From Ruminiclostridium sp. (GTDB lineage: Bacteria; Bacillota; Clostridia; Oscillospirales; Ruminococcaceae): a DNA stretch of 33,870 nucleotides. Under the pieces are notes generated by a model that saw only the letters and a list, made by a program, of their open reading frames with translations, made no database searches and was not told the DNA's origin. The DNA lies in the NCBI GenBank assembly GCA_017635095.1, contig JAGBMA010000093.1, positions 1 to 33,870 on the forward strand, in the 5' to 3' direction. Position 1 is the stretch's first letter. Each line of letters begins with the position of its first letter. The position numbers were made by a program, and so were the translations under genes. Positions 15,175-23,559 of this stretch are shown here, piece after piece.

Positions 15175-16377
15175 TCATATCTGAGAGCCGCCGGCAGGCT
15201 TTCTGTCTTCGTGTATGAACGGCCTTCCCCTGAAGCCTATACAGTTTCTTCCGCTGTTTTTGGCGATTATGAGCTGGTCGTCCGCCTCGTTGAGCAGCTC
15301 GGAATAGGTATCCTTGCTTTTCAGCACAGCCGCCCCCGAAACGCCCACAGATACGGTAACAATACCGTTTCCGAAGGGCTGAGCCATGGTTTCCACACTC
15401 TGTCGGAGCTGTTCGGCAAGTTTTACGCCCTCTATCTCGTTCATGTTTTCGAGAACAAGAACAAAATCATCTCCACCAAACCTCGATACAAGGTCGGTGT
15501 ACTGCTTGGCTACTATCTTTATGCAGTTGCACACGCGGTAAAGACAGCTGTCGCTCGCATCATAGCCGTACATATGGTTGAACGCGCGGAAGTTGTCAAT
15601 ATCAATAAGGACAACCGAGATAGTCTTTTCCTGCATCGTATCGGTCATTTCCGAAAATTTCGCGGACAGCCCCGCCTTGTTCAGGAGCCCGGTGAGCGTG
15701 TCCTTTCTTGCGATCTGGGTACAGCGCTCTTCGGTCATCTCAAGCCTGTATTCTCCGATACGGATATTTGCATAGCAGCAGCGTACAACTGCGGCTATCC
15801 ATATATACGAGACAGTCACCGCCGCAGCGGAGATAAAGAACATAAACTCTTTCTCACAGGTCACGCCGTATATGACCGGGTATATGAACATAACGGCTGC
15901 AAAAGCAAAACTTTCATAAACATTCACGACAGGAACGGAAAAAACCGCCGCAATATAAATCAGGAAAGAATAAGGAAAAAGCCCGCCAAGCTGTTCAGCT
16001 ACGGCTATCATGAGCACACCTGCCGTGAAGCACAGCCAGAATATCATGGTAAACAGCCGGAGAAGCGAATGATCCGGCGATTTCATAAGCAGTGTCCTTG
16101 TGCACAGCCAACAAAGTACCACAGATGAGATGATAAGTATTATGGAGCCGATATTGCAGAAAATCGTTCCTACTCCCGAGACGAGCTCAAACACTCCCGC
16201 AAGCAGCGAGAATATCGAAAACACCGACACTCTCCCCGCATTCTTGTACACAAGATGATTCTGGAGCGAACGATAGGCGCCCGGATCCTCCGTTTGTGCA
16301 TCTTTTTCATATCTTGCAGTAAGGACTGCTTTAATGTTCTCGATTTTCATATTCAAGAACGCTGATATGCTTTCCAA
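15175..16377 (-). CDS. Membrane-bound GGDEF protein (putative diguanylate cyclase)
   Basis: 400 aa. Five to seven transmembrane helices fill about residues 50-205, followed by a GGDEF domain (about 225-385). The signature is RFGGDDF, an Asp variant of GGDEF. The usual inhibitory RxxD site five residues before it reads QYTD, so product inhibition is probably lost. LTGLLNKAG and the late LNEADDQLIIAKNSGRN fit the family. Diguanylate cyclases make c-di-GMP from GTP. It starts with TTG (GGAGTAGG upstream) 20 nt after rnfB and is the last gene of the rnf operon. Activity cannot be assured with the altered motif. Confidence 0.88.
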   Translation of the reverse strand: MESISAFLNMKIENIKAVLTARYEKDAQTEDPGAYRSLQNHLVYKNAGRVSVFSIFSLLAGVFELVSGVGTIFCNIGSIILIISSVVLCWLCTRTLLMKSPDHSLLRLFTMIFWLCFTAGVLMIAVAEQLGGLFPYSFLIYIAAVFSVPVVNVYESFAFAAVMFIYPVIYGVTCEKEFMFFISAAAVTVSYIWIAAVVRCCYANIRIGEYRLEMTEERCTQIARKDTLTGLLNKAGLSAKFSEMTDTMQEKTISVVLIDIDNFRAFNHMYGYDASDSCLYRVCNCIKIVAKQYTDLVSRFGGDDFVLVLENMNEIEGVKLAEQLRQSVETMAQPFGNGIVTVSVGVSGAAVLKSKDTYSELLNEADDQLIIAKNSGRNCIGFRGRPFIHEDRKPAGGSQI

Positions 16378-16397
16378 TTTTTCCTACTCCGTTCTTT

Positions 16398-17222
16398 TTA
16401 TTTTTGTTCCGCACAGACGGCCTGACTGTTCAGAGGCAGCCCCGTGATGCATTTCACCGGACATACGCTCATACAGATCCCGCAGTTCGTGCATTTCGCG
16501 TGATCTATGTACGCGTGGTTGTTTTCAATTATTATAGCGTCCGAGGGACATTTCTTCTTACATATACCGCAGGCTATACAGCCGTTCTTGCATATCTGAC
16601 GGGTGTCCTTTCCCGTATCAAGGGAGCTGCACCGCACCATGTACTTCCGGCTCTCCTTCACAAGCACGATAAGCTTGTTAGGACAGGCTTTCACGCACTT
16701 GCCGCAGCCGGTACAGTTTGTCGGATCGACCGTCGCGACCCCGTTTATCACGCTTATACAGCCGTTTTCACATACCCTTGTGCAGTCTCCCATTCCGTGA
16801 CAGCCCGCCCGGCATTTGCCCTTGCCGTTGTAAAAACGCTCTATCGCCGCACAGCTTCCCATACCGATATATGTGAACTTGTCCTCGGTGGCGTCGCAGT
16901 TCCCGTTGCATCTTACAAATGCCGTTACCCGTTCGACGTCGCCTACTTCCACACCCATTACTGCGCCGATCTTCTTTGCAGCTTCCGCACCTCCGGGCTT
17001 GCACAGATCGGGCGGCGCCTCGCCTGCCGCGACTGCCCTCGCATAGCCGTCACAGCCCGAATAACCACAGCCGCCGCAGTTTGCACCGGGCAGAGCGTCG
17101 GATATCTGAGAGACTGTTTCATCGGTCTTTACAAAGAAAACCTTTGACGCCACAGTCAGAAGAACTCCTATTACTGCACCTATCAGCAGAAAAAACAGGA
17201 TCGGTAAAACATACTGTTCCAT
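16398..17222 (-). CDS. rnfB: Rnf complex subunit B, multi-ferredoxin
   Basis: 274 aa from ATG 17222 (GGAGG five bases upstream), one base after the rnfA stop. It is the entry point for electrons from reduced ferredoxin. There is one N-terminal membrane helix, then the 4Fe-4S domain NCGGCGYSGCDGYA with a later Cys, a Cys-rich CRAGCHGMGDCTRVCENGC segment, and three ferredoxin motifs CTGCGKCVKACP, CIACGICKKKCP and CTNCGICMSVCP. This many clusters is usual in clostridial RnfB. Confidence 0.96.
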   Translation of the reverse strand: MEQYVLPILFFLLIGAVIGVLLTVASKVFFVKTDETVSQISDALPGANCGGCGYSGCDGYARAVAAGEAPPDLCKPGGAEAAKKIGAVMGVEVGDVERVTAFVRCNGNCDATEDKFTYIGMGSCAAIERFYNGKGKCRAGCHGMGDCTRVCENGCISVINGVATVDPTNCTGCGKCVKACPNKLIVLVKESRKYMVRCSSLDTGKDTRQICKNGCIACGICKKKCPSDAIIIENNHAYIDHAKCTNCGICMSVCPVKCITGLPLNSQAVCAEQK

Positions 17223-17223
17223 C

Positions 17224-17826
17224 TTATCCTCCGAATATACCGTCAACAATACCGCTGAATCCTACGAACGACAGCGATGTGAGTGATGCCGCGATAAGTG
17301 TTATCGGCGTTCCTTCGAGAGCCTTCGGCACATCGCATCTGCTTATACGCTCACGAACTCCGGAAAAGATCACCATTACGAGCAGAAATCCTATTCCTCC
17401 GGATAATGCGTTTGCGACCGATTCGATAAACCCGAACTCATTGTCTATGTTGAGTATGGTAACGCCGAGGACCGCGCAGTTCGTCGTTATGAGCGGAAGA
17501 TAAACGCCGAGTGACTTATAAAGAGGCGGGACATACTTTTTCAGTATCATTTCCACGGTCTGAACGAAAGCCGCGATTATCAGTATAAAACATATCGTTT
17601 TCAGATATTCTATATTGAGCGGCAGAAGAACATAGTGGTAAATAGGATATGTGACCGCGCTCGCACCGACCATTACCGCAGTCACCGCAAGCCCCATTCC
17701 CACAGCTCCGTTTGTGGTCTTTGAAACGCCGAGGAACGGACATATCCCGTAGAACTTGTTCAGTATGAAGTTCTCAGTAAGTATCCCCGTAAAGAGGATC
17801 ACCATAAGGTTTTTAACAAGCTCCAT
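17224..17826 (-). CDS. rnfA: Rnf complex subunit A, integral membrane
   Basis: 200 aa with six predicted membrane helices. Family landmarks are ENFILNKFYGICPFLGVS and LGVYLPLITTNCAVLGV, each with a conserved Cys. It pairs with RnfE in the membrane core that carries electrons and ions. Its start overlaps the rnfE stop by one base (TAATG), so translation is coupled. Confidence 0.95.
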   Translation of the reverse strand: MELVKNLMVILFTGILTENFILNKFYGICPFLGVSKTTNGAVGMGLAVTAVMVGASAVTYPIYHYVLLPLNIEYLKTICFILIIAAFVQTVEMILKKYVPPLYKSLGVYLPLITTNCAVLGVTILNIDNEFGFIESVANALSGGIGFLLVMVIFSGVRERISRCDVPKALEGTPITLIAASLTSLSFVGFSGIVDGIFGG

Positions 17827-18488
17827 TATACGCCCTCCGCTTTTTCGGGCTTACTGCAGCTCTCTCTTGCAGGACAGCCCGCACAGTCTATCTTCTTCGG
17901 CTTTTTACGGGTGATGACGCCAAGTACGGCGATCACACAGCCAAGCGTGAAAAATCCGCCTGCAGGCAGAATGAAGATAGTCATGGGCTCTATGAAATCC
18001 GGCGCTACGTTCATGCCGAAGATCTTCCCAGTTCCGAGAAGCTCGCGGACAGCACCCACGACTATGAGTGAGCAGGTAAATCCGAGACCCATTCCGAGAC
18101 CGTCGAGTATCGAAGGAATGACCTTGTTCTTGCAGGCAAACATCTCGGCTCTTCCGAGTATGATGCAGTTTACCGTTATGAGGCTCAGAAATACGCCGAG
18201 CGCTTCCGAAAGATCCGGAAGGAACGTATCGAGCATTATGCTTACAAATGTGACAAATCCCGCAATTATTACGATGAAACAAGGAAGCCGCACCGTATCG
18301 GGGATCACTTTCTTGAGAAGTGAGATCACGAGGTTTGAGCAAACGAGCACAAAAGTGGTCGCAAGCCCCATTCCAAGCCCGTTTTCAGCCATTGTGGTGA
18401 CTGCGAGCGTCGGACACATCCCGAGCAGCATCACAAGGTTCGGGTTCTCTTTTATGAGTCCCTTCGTAAATTCCTTCATATAGCTCAT
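17826..18488 (-). CDS. rnfE: Rnf complex subunit E, integral membrane
   Basis: 220 aa with six predicted helices, paralogous to RnfA. Landmarks are NPNLVMLLGMCPTLAVT and FLSLITVNCIILGRAEMFA. The C-terminal tail (IDCAGCPARESCSKPEKAEGV) carries three extra Cys residues. Its start overlaps the rnfG stop by four bases (ATGA). Confidence 0.95.
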   Translation of the reverse strand: MSYMKEFTKGLIKENPNLVMLLGMCPTLAVTTMAENGLGMGLATTFVLVCSNLVISLLKKVIPDTVRLPCFIVIIAGFVTFVSIMLDTFLPDLSEALGVFLSLITVNCIILGRAEMFACKNKVIPSILDGLGMGLGFTCSLIVVGAVRELLGTGKIFGMNVAPDFIEPMTIFILPAGGFFTLGCVIAVLGVITRKKPKKIDCAGCPARESCSKPEKAEGV

Positions 18489-19048
18489 TGTCCGCCCACC
18501 GCCATTCTCCTGTAAACTCCGAGCGCCGTGTTTACCGCGGCAGCCACGCCCTTCGATGAATATGTGGCTCCTGTGACAGCCTCGACCTCTCCTGCTTCGG
18601 ACGGGGTTTTTTTCACGATCACCGCATTGTCTGAGATCCCGCCGAACAGTGAGAGAAACGCTTCATCATTCACATTTGTGCCAAGTCCGGGAGTCTCCGT
18701 TATAGAGACGATCTCTATCCCCGCGATGCTTCCGTCCGTCTGCATTGATATGAGCAGGTCGAGCCCGCCCTTGTTATAGCCGTTGGCTACGATCTCAAAC
18801 GCAACCGCGCCGTTGTCACCGACTATGAGCTTGCTGACACTGTCAGGTTTATCTATCGCGTACCCGGCTGCTCTCCAGTCCGTCACTATCGAATACTCGC
18901 CCTCGCCCATGAGAGAAACACACTTCTTCATGAGCTTTTCCGTGATGATCCCGGAAGTGTCCACATATGTAAGATTGTGTGCAACTATCAGAAGCGCTGC
19001 GACAACTGTCGTCACACAGGAAAGGACAAGTGCAGGTTTTATGTTCAC
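18485..19048 (-). CDS. rnfG: Rnf complex subunit G, covalent FMN carrier
   Basis: 187 aa, with one N-terminal membrane helix and an extracytoplasmic FMN-binding domain. The flavin attachment motif reads TGATYSS, with Ser where most RnfG have Thr. It also has the ETPGLGTN segment. The start is GTG inside GTGA, overlapping the rnfD stop, with GGGAGG upstream. ApbE-type flavin transferase would be needed and is not in this window. Confidence 0.94.
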   Translation of the reverse strand: MNIKPALVLSCVTTVVAALLIVAHNLTYVDTSGIITEKLMKKCVSLMGEGEYSIVTDWRAAGYAIDKPDSVSKLIVGDNGAVAFEIVANGYNKGGLDLLISMQTDGSIAGIEIVSITETPGLGTNVNDEAFLSLFGGISDNAVIVKKTPSEAGEVEAVTGATYSSKGVAAAVNTALGVYRRMAVGGQ

Positions 19049-20004
19049 TGTACCGCCTCCCTGTTCTTACGCGGGGTCTTTTTAACTTTTGCCCCGAACG
19101 GCTGAGGACGCACATATCTGTCGATGAGCGGTGTGATTATGTTCATTATAAGTATCGAGAATGAAACGCCCTCCGGATAAACACCGAAAAACCTGATTGC
19201 CGATGTTATGAGTCCGCAGCCTACCCCGAAGATGAGCTTACCTCTGCGGGTAAGCGGAGTCGTCGAGTAATCCGTTGCCATAAAGAAAGCTCCGAGTACA
19301 AGTCCGCCTGACATGAGCTGCATCGGTACATCATGCCCGCCGACAAGCGCACAGAGAGCGACAGTTCCTATAAAAGCGACCGGCGTTACAGGGTCGATGA
19401 GCCCTCGCACGATAAGGTACAAGCCGCCCAGCAGAAGTGCAGCTATACACGTCTCGCCTATACAGCCGGCTCTTATGCCGAGAAACATATCAAGATACGA
19501 CGGCATGACGTCCGGTGCTGCAAGAGGAGTAGCCGAAGAAACCGCGTCCGGCGAAGTGAGACTCCCGACTATCGGAGCCGACCAGGTGGTCATGTACCGC
19601 CCGAATGAGAGCATCAGAACTATTCTTGCGGTTATTGCCGGATTGGCAAAATTCTGACCTATCCCGCCGAAGAACTGTTTTACCACGACTATCGCGGCGA
19701 AACAGCCTATAGCTGCCATATATATCGGCAGAGACGGCGGAAGATTAAGTCCGAGCAGCACTCCCGTAACTACAGCAGACAGGTCGGATATAGTCTGCTT
19801 ACGCTTAGTTATCTTGTTGAAAAGCCATTCGGATAAAACACAAAAAGTCGCACACAGCACAACAAGAACAAGCGCTCTCAGCCCGAACAGCCATGTCCCC
19901 GCAATTACCGCGGGAAGCAGAGCTATAAGGACATTCAGCATTACTTTCTGTGTTGTGAGTGTGCACCTGATATGCGGTGACGGCTCTATGAGAAGCTGAG
20001 ACAT
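19045..20004 (-). CDS. rnfD: Rnf complex subunit D, integral membrane flavoprotein
   Basis: 319 aa, with about nine or ten membrane helices. Landmarks are the N-terminal SPHIR, GGIGQNFANPA, the covalent FMN motif VSSATPL and the C-terminal GVYPEGVSFSILIMNIITPLID. It lies 19 nt downstream of rnfC. With RnfG it forms the flavin branch of ion-pumping ferredoxin:NAD+ oxidoreductase. Confidence 0.95.
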   Translation of the reverse strand: MSQLLIEPSPHIRCTLTTQKVMLNVLIALLPAVIAGTWLFGLRALVLVVLCATFCVLSEWLFNKITKRKQTISDLSAVVTGVLLGLNLPPSLPIYMAAIGCFAAIVVVKQFFGGIGQNFANPAITARIVLMLSFGRYMTTWSAPIVGSLTSPDAVSSATPLAAPDVMPSYLDMFLGIRAGCIGETCIAALLLGGLYLIVRGLIDPVTPVAFIGTVALCALVGGHDVPMQLMSGGLVLGAFFMATDYSTTPLTRRGKLIFGVGCGLITSAIRFFGVYPEGVSFSILIMNIITPLIDRYVRPQPFGAKVKKTPRKNREAVQ

Positions 20005-20023
20005 TTGTGGATTTCCTTCCGCT

Positions 20024-21319
20024 TTATCGTTTTAATGAAGCCTGCTCTCTTATATACATTTTGGCAAGCTGGTTCTTTTCCGAGAGGTTTCGTTTTGCGG
20101 GACATACATATGAGCAGGCACCGCAGTTCATGCAAAGATCAACGTCGAGTTTTTTGAGCCTTTCTACGTCTTTAAGTTCAAATGCCCGTTCGAGCTCCGT
20201 CGGCATAAGTCCCATAGAGCAGGCTCTCACGCATCTGCCGCACCGTATGCAGGCGGTATGATGAGGCTTCTTTGTTTCCGCAAACAGAAGAAGCGAATTG
20301 GTGGTCTTAGTCGTGGGCATTTCCTCGTCATAGAACGTTATCCCCATCATCGGTCCGCCCACTATCGCCCTGTCCGGAGCAGTTCTTACATCGGCCGCCG
20401 TGATGATGTCACAGGCGCGGGTACCGATCGGAACTATAAGATTCTTCGGCTTATTCACCACATTTCCGTCAACCGTTATCCTGCGCTTTATTAGCGGGAT
20501 CCCGGTCCGCAGATAATCGGAGATGAAAGCCGCGGTAGAGCAGTTCAGCACAATGCAGCCCACAGATGACGGGAGCTCACCTTTTTTTACCACACGCCCG
20601 GTAACACTGTGGATAATTACCTTCTCGGCACCCTGGGGATAAGCCGGGGGCAGAGATACGACGGATATACCTGTCTCTCCGGCTGCAAGCCCGGAAAGCT
20701 TCTCTATTGCGTCCGGTTTATTGGATTCGATAGCAATTACTGCTCTGTCTATATCAAGGTATTTCTTTATCTGCTTCGCCCCGTCGATTATCTTCTCGCT
20801 TTCCTCAAGCATCGCACGGTGGTCCGAGGTTATGTACGGCTCACATTCGGCGCCGTTGATGATAAGTGTGTCTATCTTTACCGAACCGGGATCATACGAG
20901 AACTTGATATGTGTGGGAAATCCCGCTCCGCCGAGACCGACAGACCCGCTTTTTCTGACGGCAGCGATAAAATCCTGTCTGCTGTTTATAACGGGCGGGG
21001 CAATCTCATCGGAAAGCACCTGATTTGGCACAGTCTCGATAACAAGCGCTTCATGGACATTGCCGAACACATTGAGCACAGTGGTGACTCCGGTGACTTT
21101 TCCAGTGACACTGGAATGGATAGGAGCAGACATCACCGCGTCGGTATCGCCTATAAGCTGACCGGTCTTTACCTCATCTCCCACGGACACAAGAGGCTTG
21201 CAGGGAACTCCGCCGTGCTGGGACATAGCGATAATGACCTTTTCGGGCAGCTTTATATCCACAGTGCGCAAAGACGCGGATTTTTTGAGATGAGGGATCT
21301 TTATAGAATTAAGCTTCAT
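20024..21319 (-). CDS. rnfC: Rnf complex subunit C, NADH-side flavoprotein
   Basis: 431 aa from ATG 21319 (AGGTGG upstream). It is the cytoplasmic subunit that passes electrons to NAD+. It has the N-terminal barrel (PCKPLVSVGDEVKTGQLIG), a GLGGAGFPTHIK nucleotide/FMN region and NGAECEPYIT, then two 4Fe-4S motifs CIRCGRCVRACSMG and CMNCGACSYVCP. It overlaps the end of the preceding lipoprotein gene by 11 nt, so the rnf genes are coupled to that lipoprotein. The order rnfC-D-G-E-A-B is the usual clostridial order. Confidence 0.96.
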   Translation of the reverse strand: MKLNSIKIPHLKKSASLRTVDIKLPEKVIIAMSQHGGVPCKPLVSVGDEVKTGQLIGDTDAVMSAPIHSSVTGKVTGVTTVLNVFGNVHEALVIETVPNQVLSDEIAPPVINSRQDFIAAVRKSGSVGLGGAGFPTHIKFSYDPGSVKIDTLIINGAECEPYITSDHRAMLEESEKIIDGAKQIKKYLDIDRAVIAIESNKPDAIEKLSGLAAGETGISVVSLPPAYPQGAEKVIIHSVTGRVVKKGELPSSVGCIVLNCSTAAFISDYLRTGIPLIKRRITVDGNVVNKPKNLIVPIGTRACDIITAADVRTAPDRAIVGGPMMGITFYDEEMPTTKTTNSLLLFAETKKPHHTACIRCGRCVRACSMGLMPTELERAFELKDVERLKKLDVDLCMNCGACSYVCPAKRNLSEKNQLAKMYIREQASLKR

Positions 21320-22271
21320 CGCTTTCCACCTTTTCACCCGCGCCGAGTTCATCTGCAAGTGCGGTTATTCTTCCCGAGGGGCTCTCAAAATACGAATTGC
21401 TGACGCTAATGATCTTTCCCGCGGTAACGGCGTCAAGGCTCCCGAAAACTTCATCTCCGAGGAGTTCTTCCTTTGATACGTCGCTGTTCAGTACTATAAT
21501 ATCGGGCTGTTCATCTTTCAGAAGGCTTTTGTCAAAGGAATAACCCGACGCGTTTTCTGCAATATTATGCCCGAAAAGCGAGAGCACAGAGCTCTCAAAA
21601 GTGTCACCGCCGGCAACTGCACCGCCCTCGGTAACATAAACGAAATTTCCGAGCGACAGCCCGCACCCCGCAAGAGCGTTCTTTACTGCGGAAAATGCAT
21701 CATTTCCGGTCTTTTCTCCGTCGAAAAGCCCCTCATATACCATTCCGAGAGCAGAATATATCCTGCCGTATTCATCAAGCGAACGCGGTGAGGGTATATA
21801 AAGCACAGCTATGCCGGACTCCGAAAGTGCGGTCACGTCTTTACCGGATACGGAAGTCGCAGTAACCACAAGATCAGGTGCGGCATTCTTTATCGCTTCA
21901 AAATCCGGTGATGCCGGTTTTCCGTAATCGGTAAGCGCCGCGACGCTCTCGGGATAACTGCAGTAGCTTCCCCGGCCTATAAGACTGTCGCCGAAGCCGA
22001 GTTCACAGATGATCTCGGTGAGACTGCTTGAAAGGCATATCACCTTTTCCGGTCTTTTCCGTATTACTGTATCATTTATGGTCACAGGGTACTCGGACGG
22101 CTCATCGTCGCTGTCATCTATGAGCAGTTCTCCCGTTACCCGCATCACCGAGTCCTGTGCATCAACGGTTTCCGTGCTCTCGGCAGGTTTGCTGTCACAG
22201 CCGCAGGCCAAGAGCATGAAGACAGCCGCAGCTGCTCCAAGCGACCTTCTTATCGCATTTCTATGATCCAT
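21309..22271 (-). CDS. BtuF-like ABC-type substrate-binding lipoprotein
   Basis: 320 aa. A lipoprotein signal (FMLLACGCDS, Cys23 or Cys25) and an acidic linker are followed by a two-lobed periplasmic-binding-type domain of the cobalamin/iron-chelate class: KRPEKVICLSSSLTEIICELG, GRGSYCSYPE, FEAIKNAAPDLVV, and the late QPDIIVLNSDV. This class captures corrinoids, haem or ferric siderophores at the cell surface. No permease or ATPase gene lies nearby, so either it feeds a transporter encoded elsewhere or serves another role. It sits between the DUF815 ATPase (4-nt gap) and rnfC (11-nt overlap). The ligand cannot be told from sequence. Confidence 0.85.
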   Translation of the reverse strand: MDHRNAIRRSLGAAAAVFMLLACGCDSKPAESTETVDAQDSVMRVTGELLIDDSDDEPSEYPVTINDTVIRKRPEKVICLSSSLTEIICELGFGDSLIGRGSYCSYPESVAALTDYGKPASPDFEAIKNAAPDLVVTATSVSGKDVTALSESGIAVLYIPSPRSLDEYGRIYSALGMVYEGLFDGEKTGNDAFSAVKNALAGCGLSLGNFVYVTEGGAVAGGDTFESSVLSLFGHNIAENASGYSFDKSLLKDEQPDIIVLNSDVSKEELLGDEVFGSLDAVTAGKIISVSNSYFESPSGRITALADELGAGEKVESDEA

Positions 22272-22275
22272 ATAA

Positions 22276-23469
22276 TCAACTCTTTACTTCAGCCGTTATA
22301 CCGCTCTTTACGGCAGGACTTTCAAGTGAATCAATGAACTGTCTCGCAGTTCTCGGAGAACGGTTTCCTTTACGGACAGCAAACCTCTCCGCAAGCAGAC
22401 CGAGCTCTTCCGTTATCTCAAAGCCCTCATCTTCGGCTATCTTGTTCACAATGTCAAGGTATGTTTTCTTATCGGGCGAGAAGTAGGTGATGTAAAGCCC
22501 GAATCTGTCAGAGAGTGAGGCTTTTTCATCGCGCGCATCCGCTGCGTTCATCTCGCTCTCGTTCTCCGATAAGCTTTCCCGCACTATATGACGTCGGTTG
22601 GTGGTGGCGTAGATCACGCAATTGTCCGGCATTACATTCACAGATCCTTCAAGCGCCTGTTTCAGGAACCCATACTCGGGATCGCTGTCATCAAAATGCA
22701 TATCATCAAGGAAAAGTATAAATCTCAGCGGAAGTGAGCGGAGCTTGTCATATATCCCGTAAAGGCTCATGATCGAACTTTTGGGCACGAAAACTATGCG
22801 AAGCTCGGGATATTCATTTACAACAGCCTTTATCGTGCATGACTTGCCCGTTCCCCTGTCGCCATAGAGAAGAACGTTGTTGTGATTTCTTCCGTTTATG
22901 AAACGAACCGTATTCTCAACTACCGCATTTCTTTGCGTCTCATAGTTCTTGAGATCGGATATGCGGACTTTGTCGAAATGCTCAACGCTCACAAAATCCC
23001 CGTTCTCATAAATAAACGCCTTGTTGTTTGCAAAAAAGGCGGAGCCGTAGCTTTCTATGTATTTCTCGGCCTGCTCAAAGCTTATTTCCGCATTGCCGTT
23101 ATCGTACATCGGGAAGACCGTATTTTCGGGAATGCCGAATCGGGCGCGCAGATCACCGATAAGCTCATAGGAGCCTACCTGCGAGAGCTCGGTGAGAACA
23201 GCGAAATCATGGCGGATATTATAGCGCAGAAGCTCCGAATGAGTACGGAGATATTCGGTGAACAGGGCGTTCTCGTTTTTTACGGTAAGCGCGGAAAGGT
23301 AATCGGAAAACGTCTTGCCGCTGCAGAGGAGTATCTCGCAGAGACGCGAATATGCACGGACAGCCTTTTCCCTGCTGTCCGAGAAAACATCTGACATACA
23401 CACAAGCGCTTCGTCGTTCTTGAACTGCGATGTTACAAGAGATGATATCATAAGGACTATGTCTTTCAT
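22276..23469 (-). CDS. DUF815-family AAA+ ATPase
   Basis: 397 aa from ATG 23469 (GGAGG upstream). The N-terminal half (about 1-175) is helical and not recognised. The C-terminal half is a P-loop ATPase with Walker A LLYGDRGTGKS, Walker B FILFLDDMHF, sensor YATTNRRHI and the lid NRSPRTARQFIDSL, which fits the DUF815 family. No biochemical function is settled for this family. It is the first gene after a strong promoter and leads the rnf operon. Confidence 0.85.
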   Translation of the reverse strand: MKDIVLMISSLVTSQFKNDEALVCMSDVFSDSREKAVRAYSRLCEILLCSGKTFSDYLSALTVKNENALFTEYLRTHSELLRYNIRHDFAVLTELSQVGSYELIGDLRARFGIPENTVFPMYDNGNAEISFEQAEKYIESYGSAFFANNKAFIYENGDFVSVEHFDKVRISDLKNYETQRNAVVENTVRFINGRNHNNVLLYGDRGTGKSCTIKAVVNEYPELRIVFVPKSSIMSLYGIYDKLRSLPLRFILFLDDMHFDDSDPEYGFLKQALEGSVNVMPDNCVIYATTNRRHIVRESLSENESEMNAADARDEKASLSDRFGLYITYFSPDKKTYLDIVNKIAEDEGFEITEELGLLAERFAVRKGNRSPRTARQFIDSLESPAVKSGITAEVKS

Positions 23470-23513
23470 TATTCCTCCGCTTTTAACAGTCATAAGCAAT
23501 CAATATATAGTAT

Positions 23514-23542
23514 ATTATAACTCATTCTCCACAAAATATCAA
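23514..23542 (-). promoter_or_regulatory. Sigma-A promoter of the DUF815-rnf operon
   Basis: Minus strand TTGATA (23537-23542), 17-bp spacer, TATAAT (23514-23519). Nothing inside the operon looks like a second strong promoter, so it probably drives nine genes down to the GGDEF gene. Confidence 0.75.
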
Positions 23543-23559
23543 TACTTTTATTGCAATTT

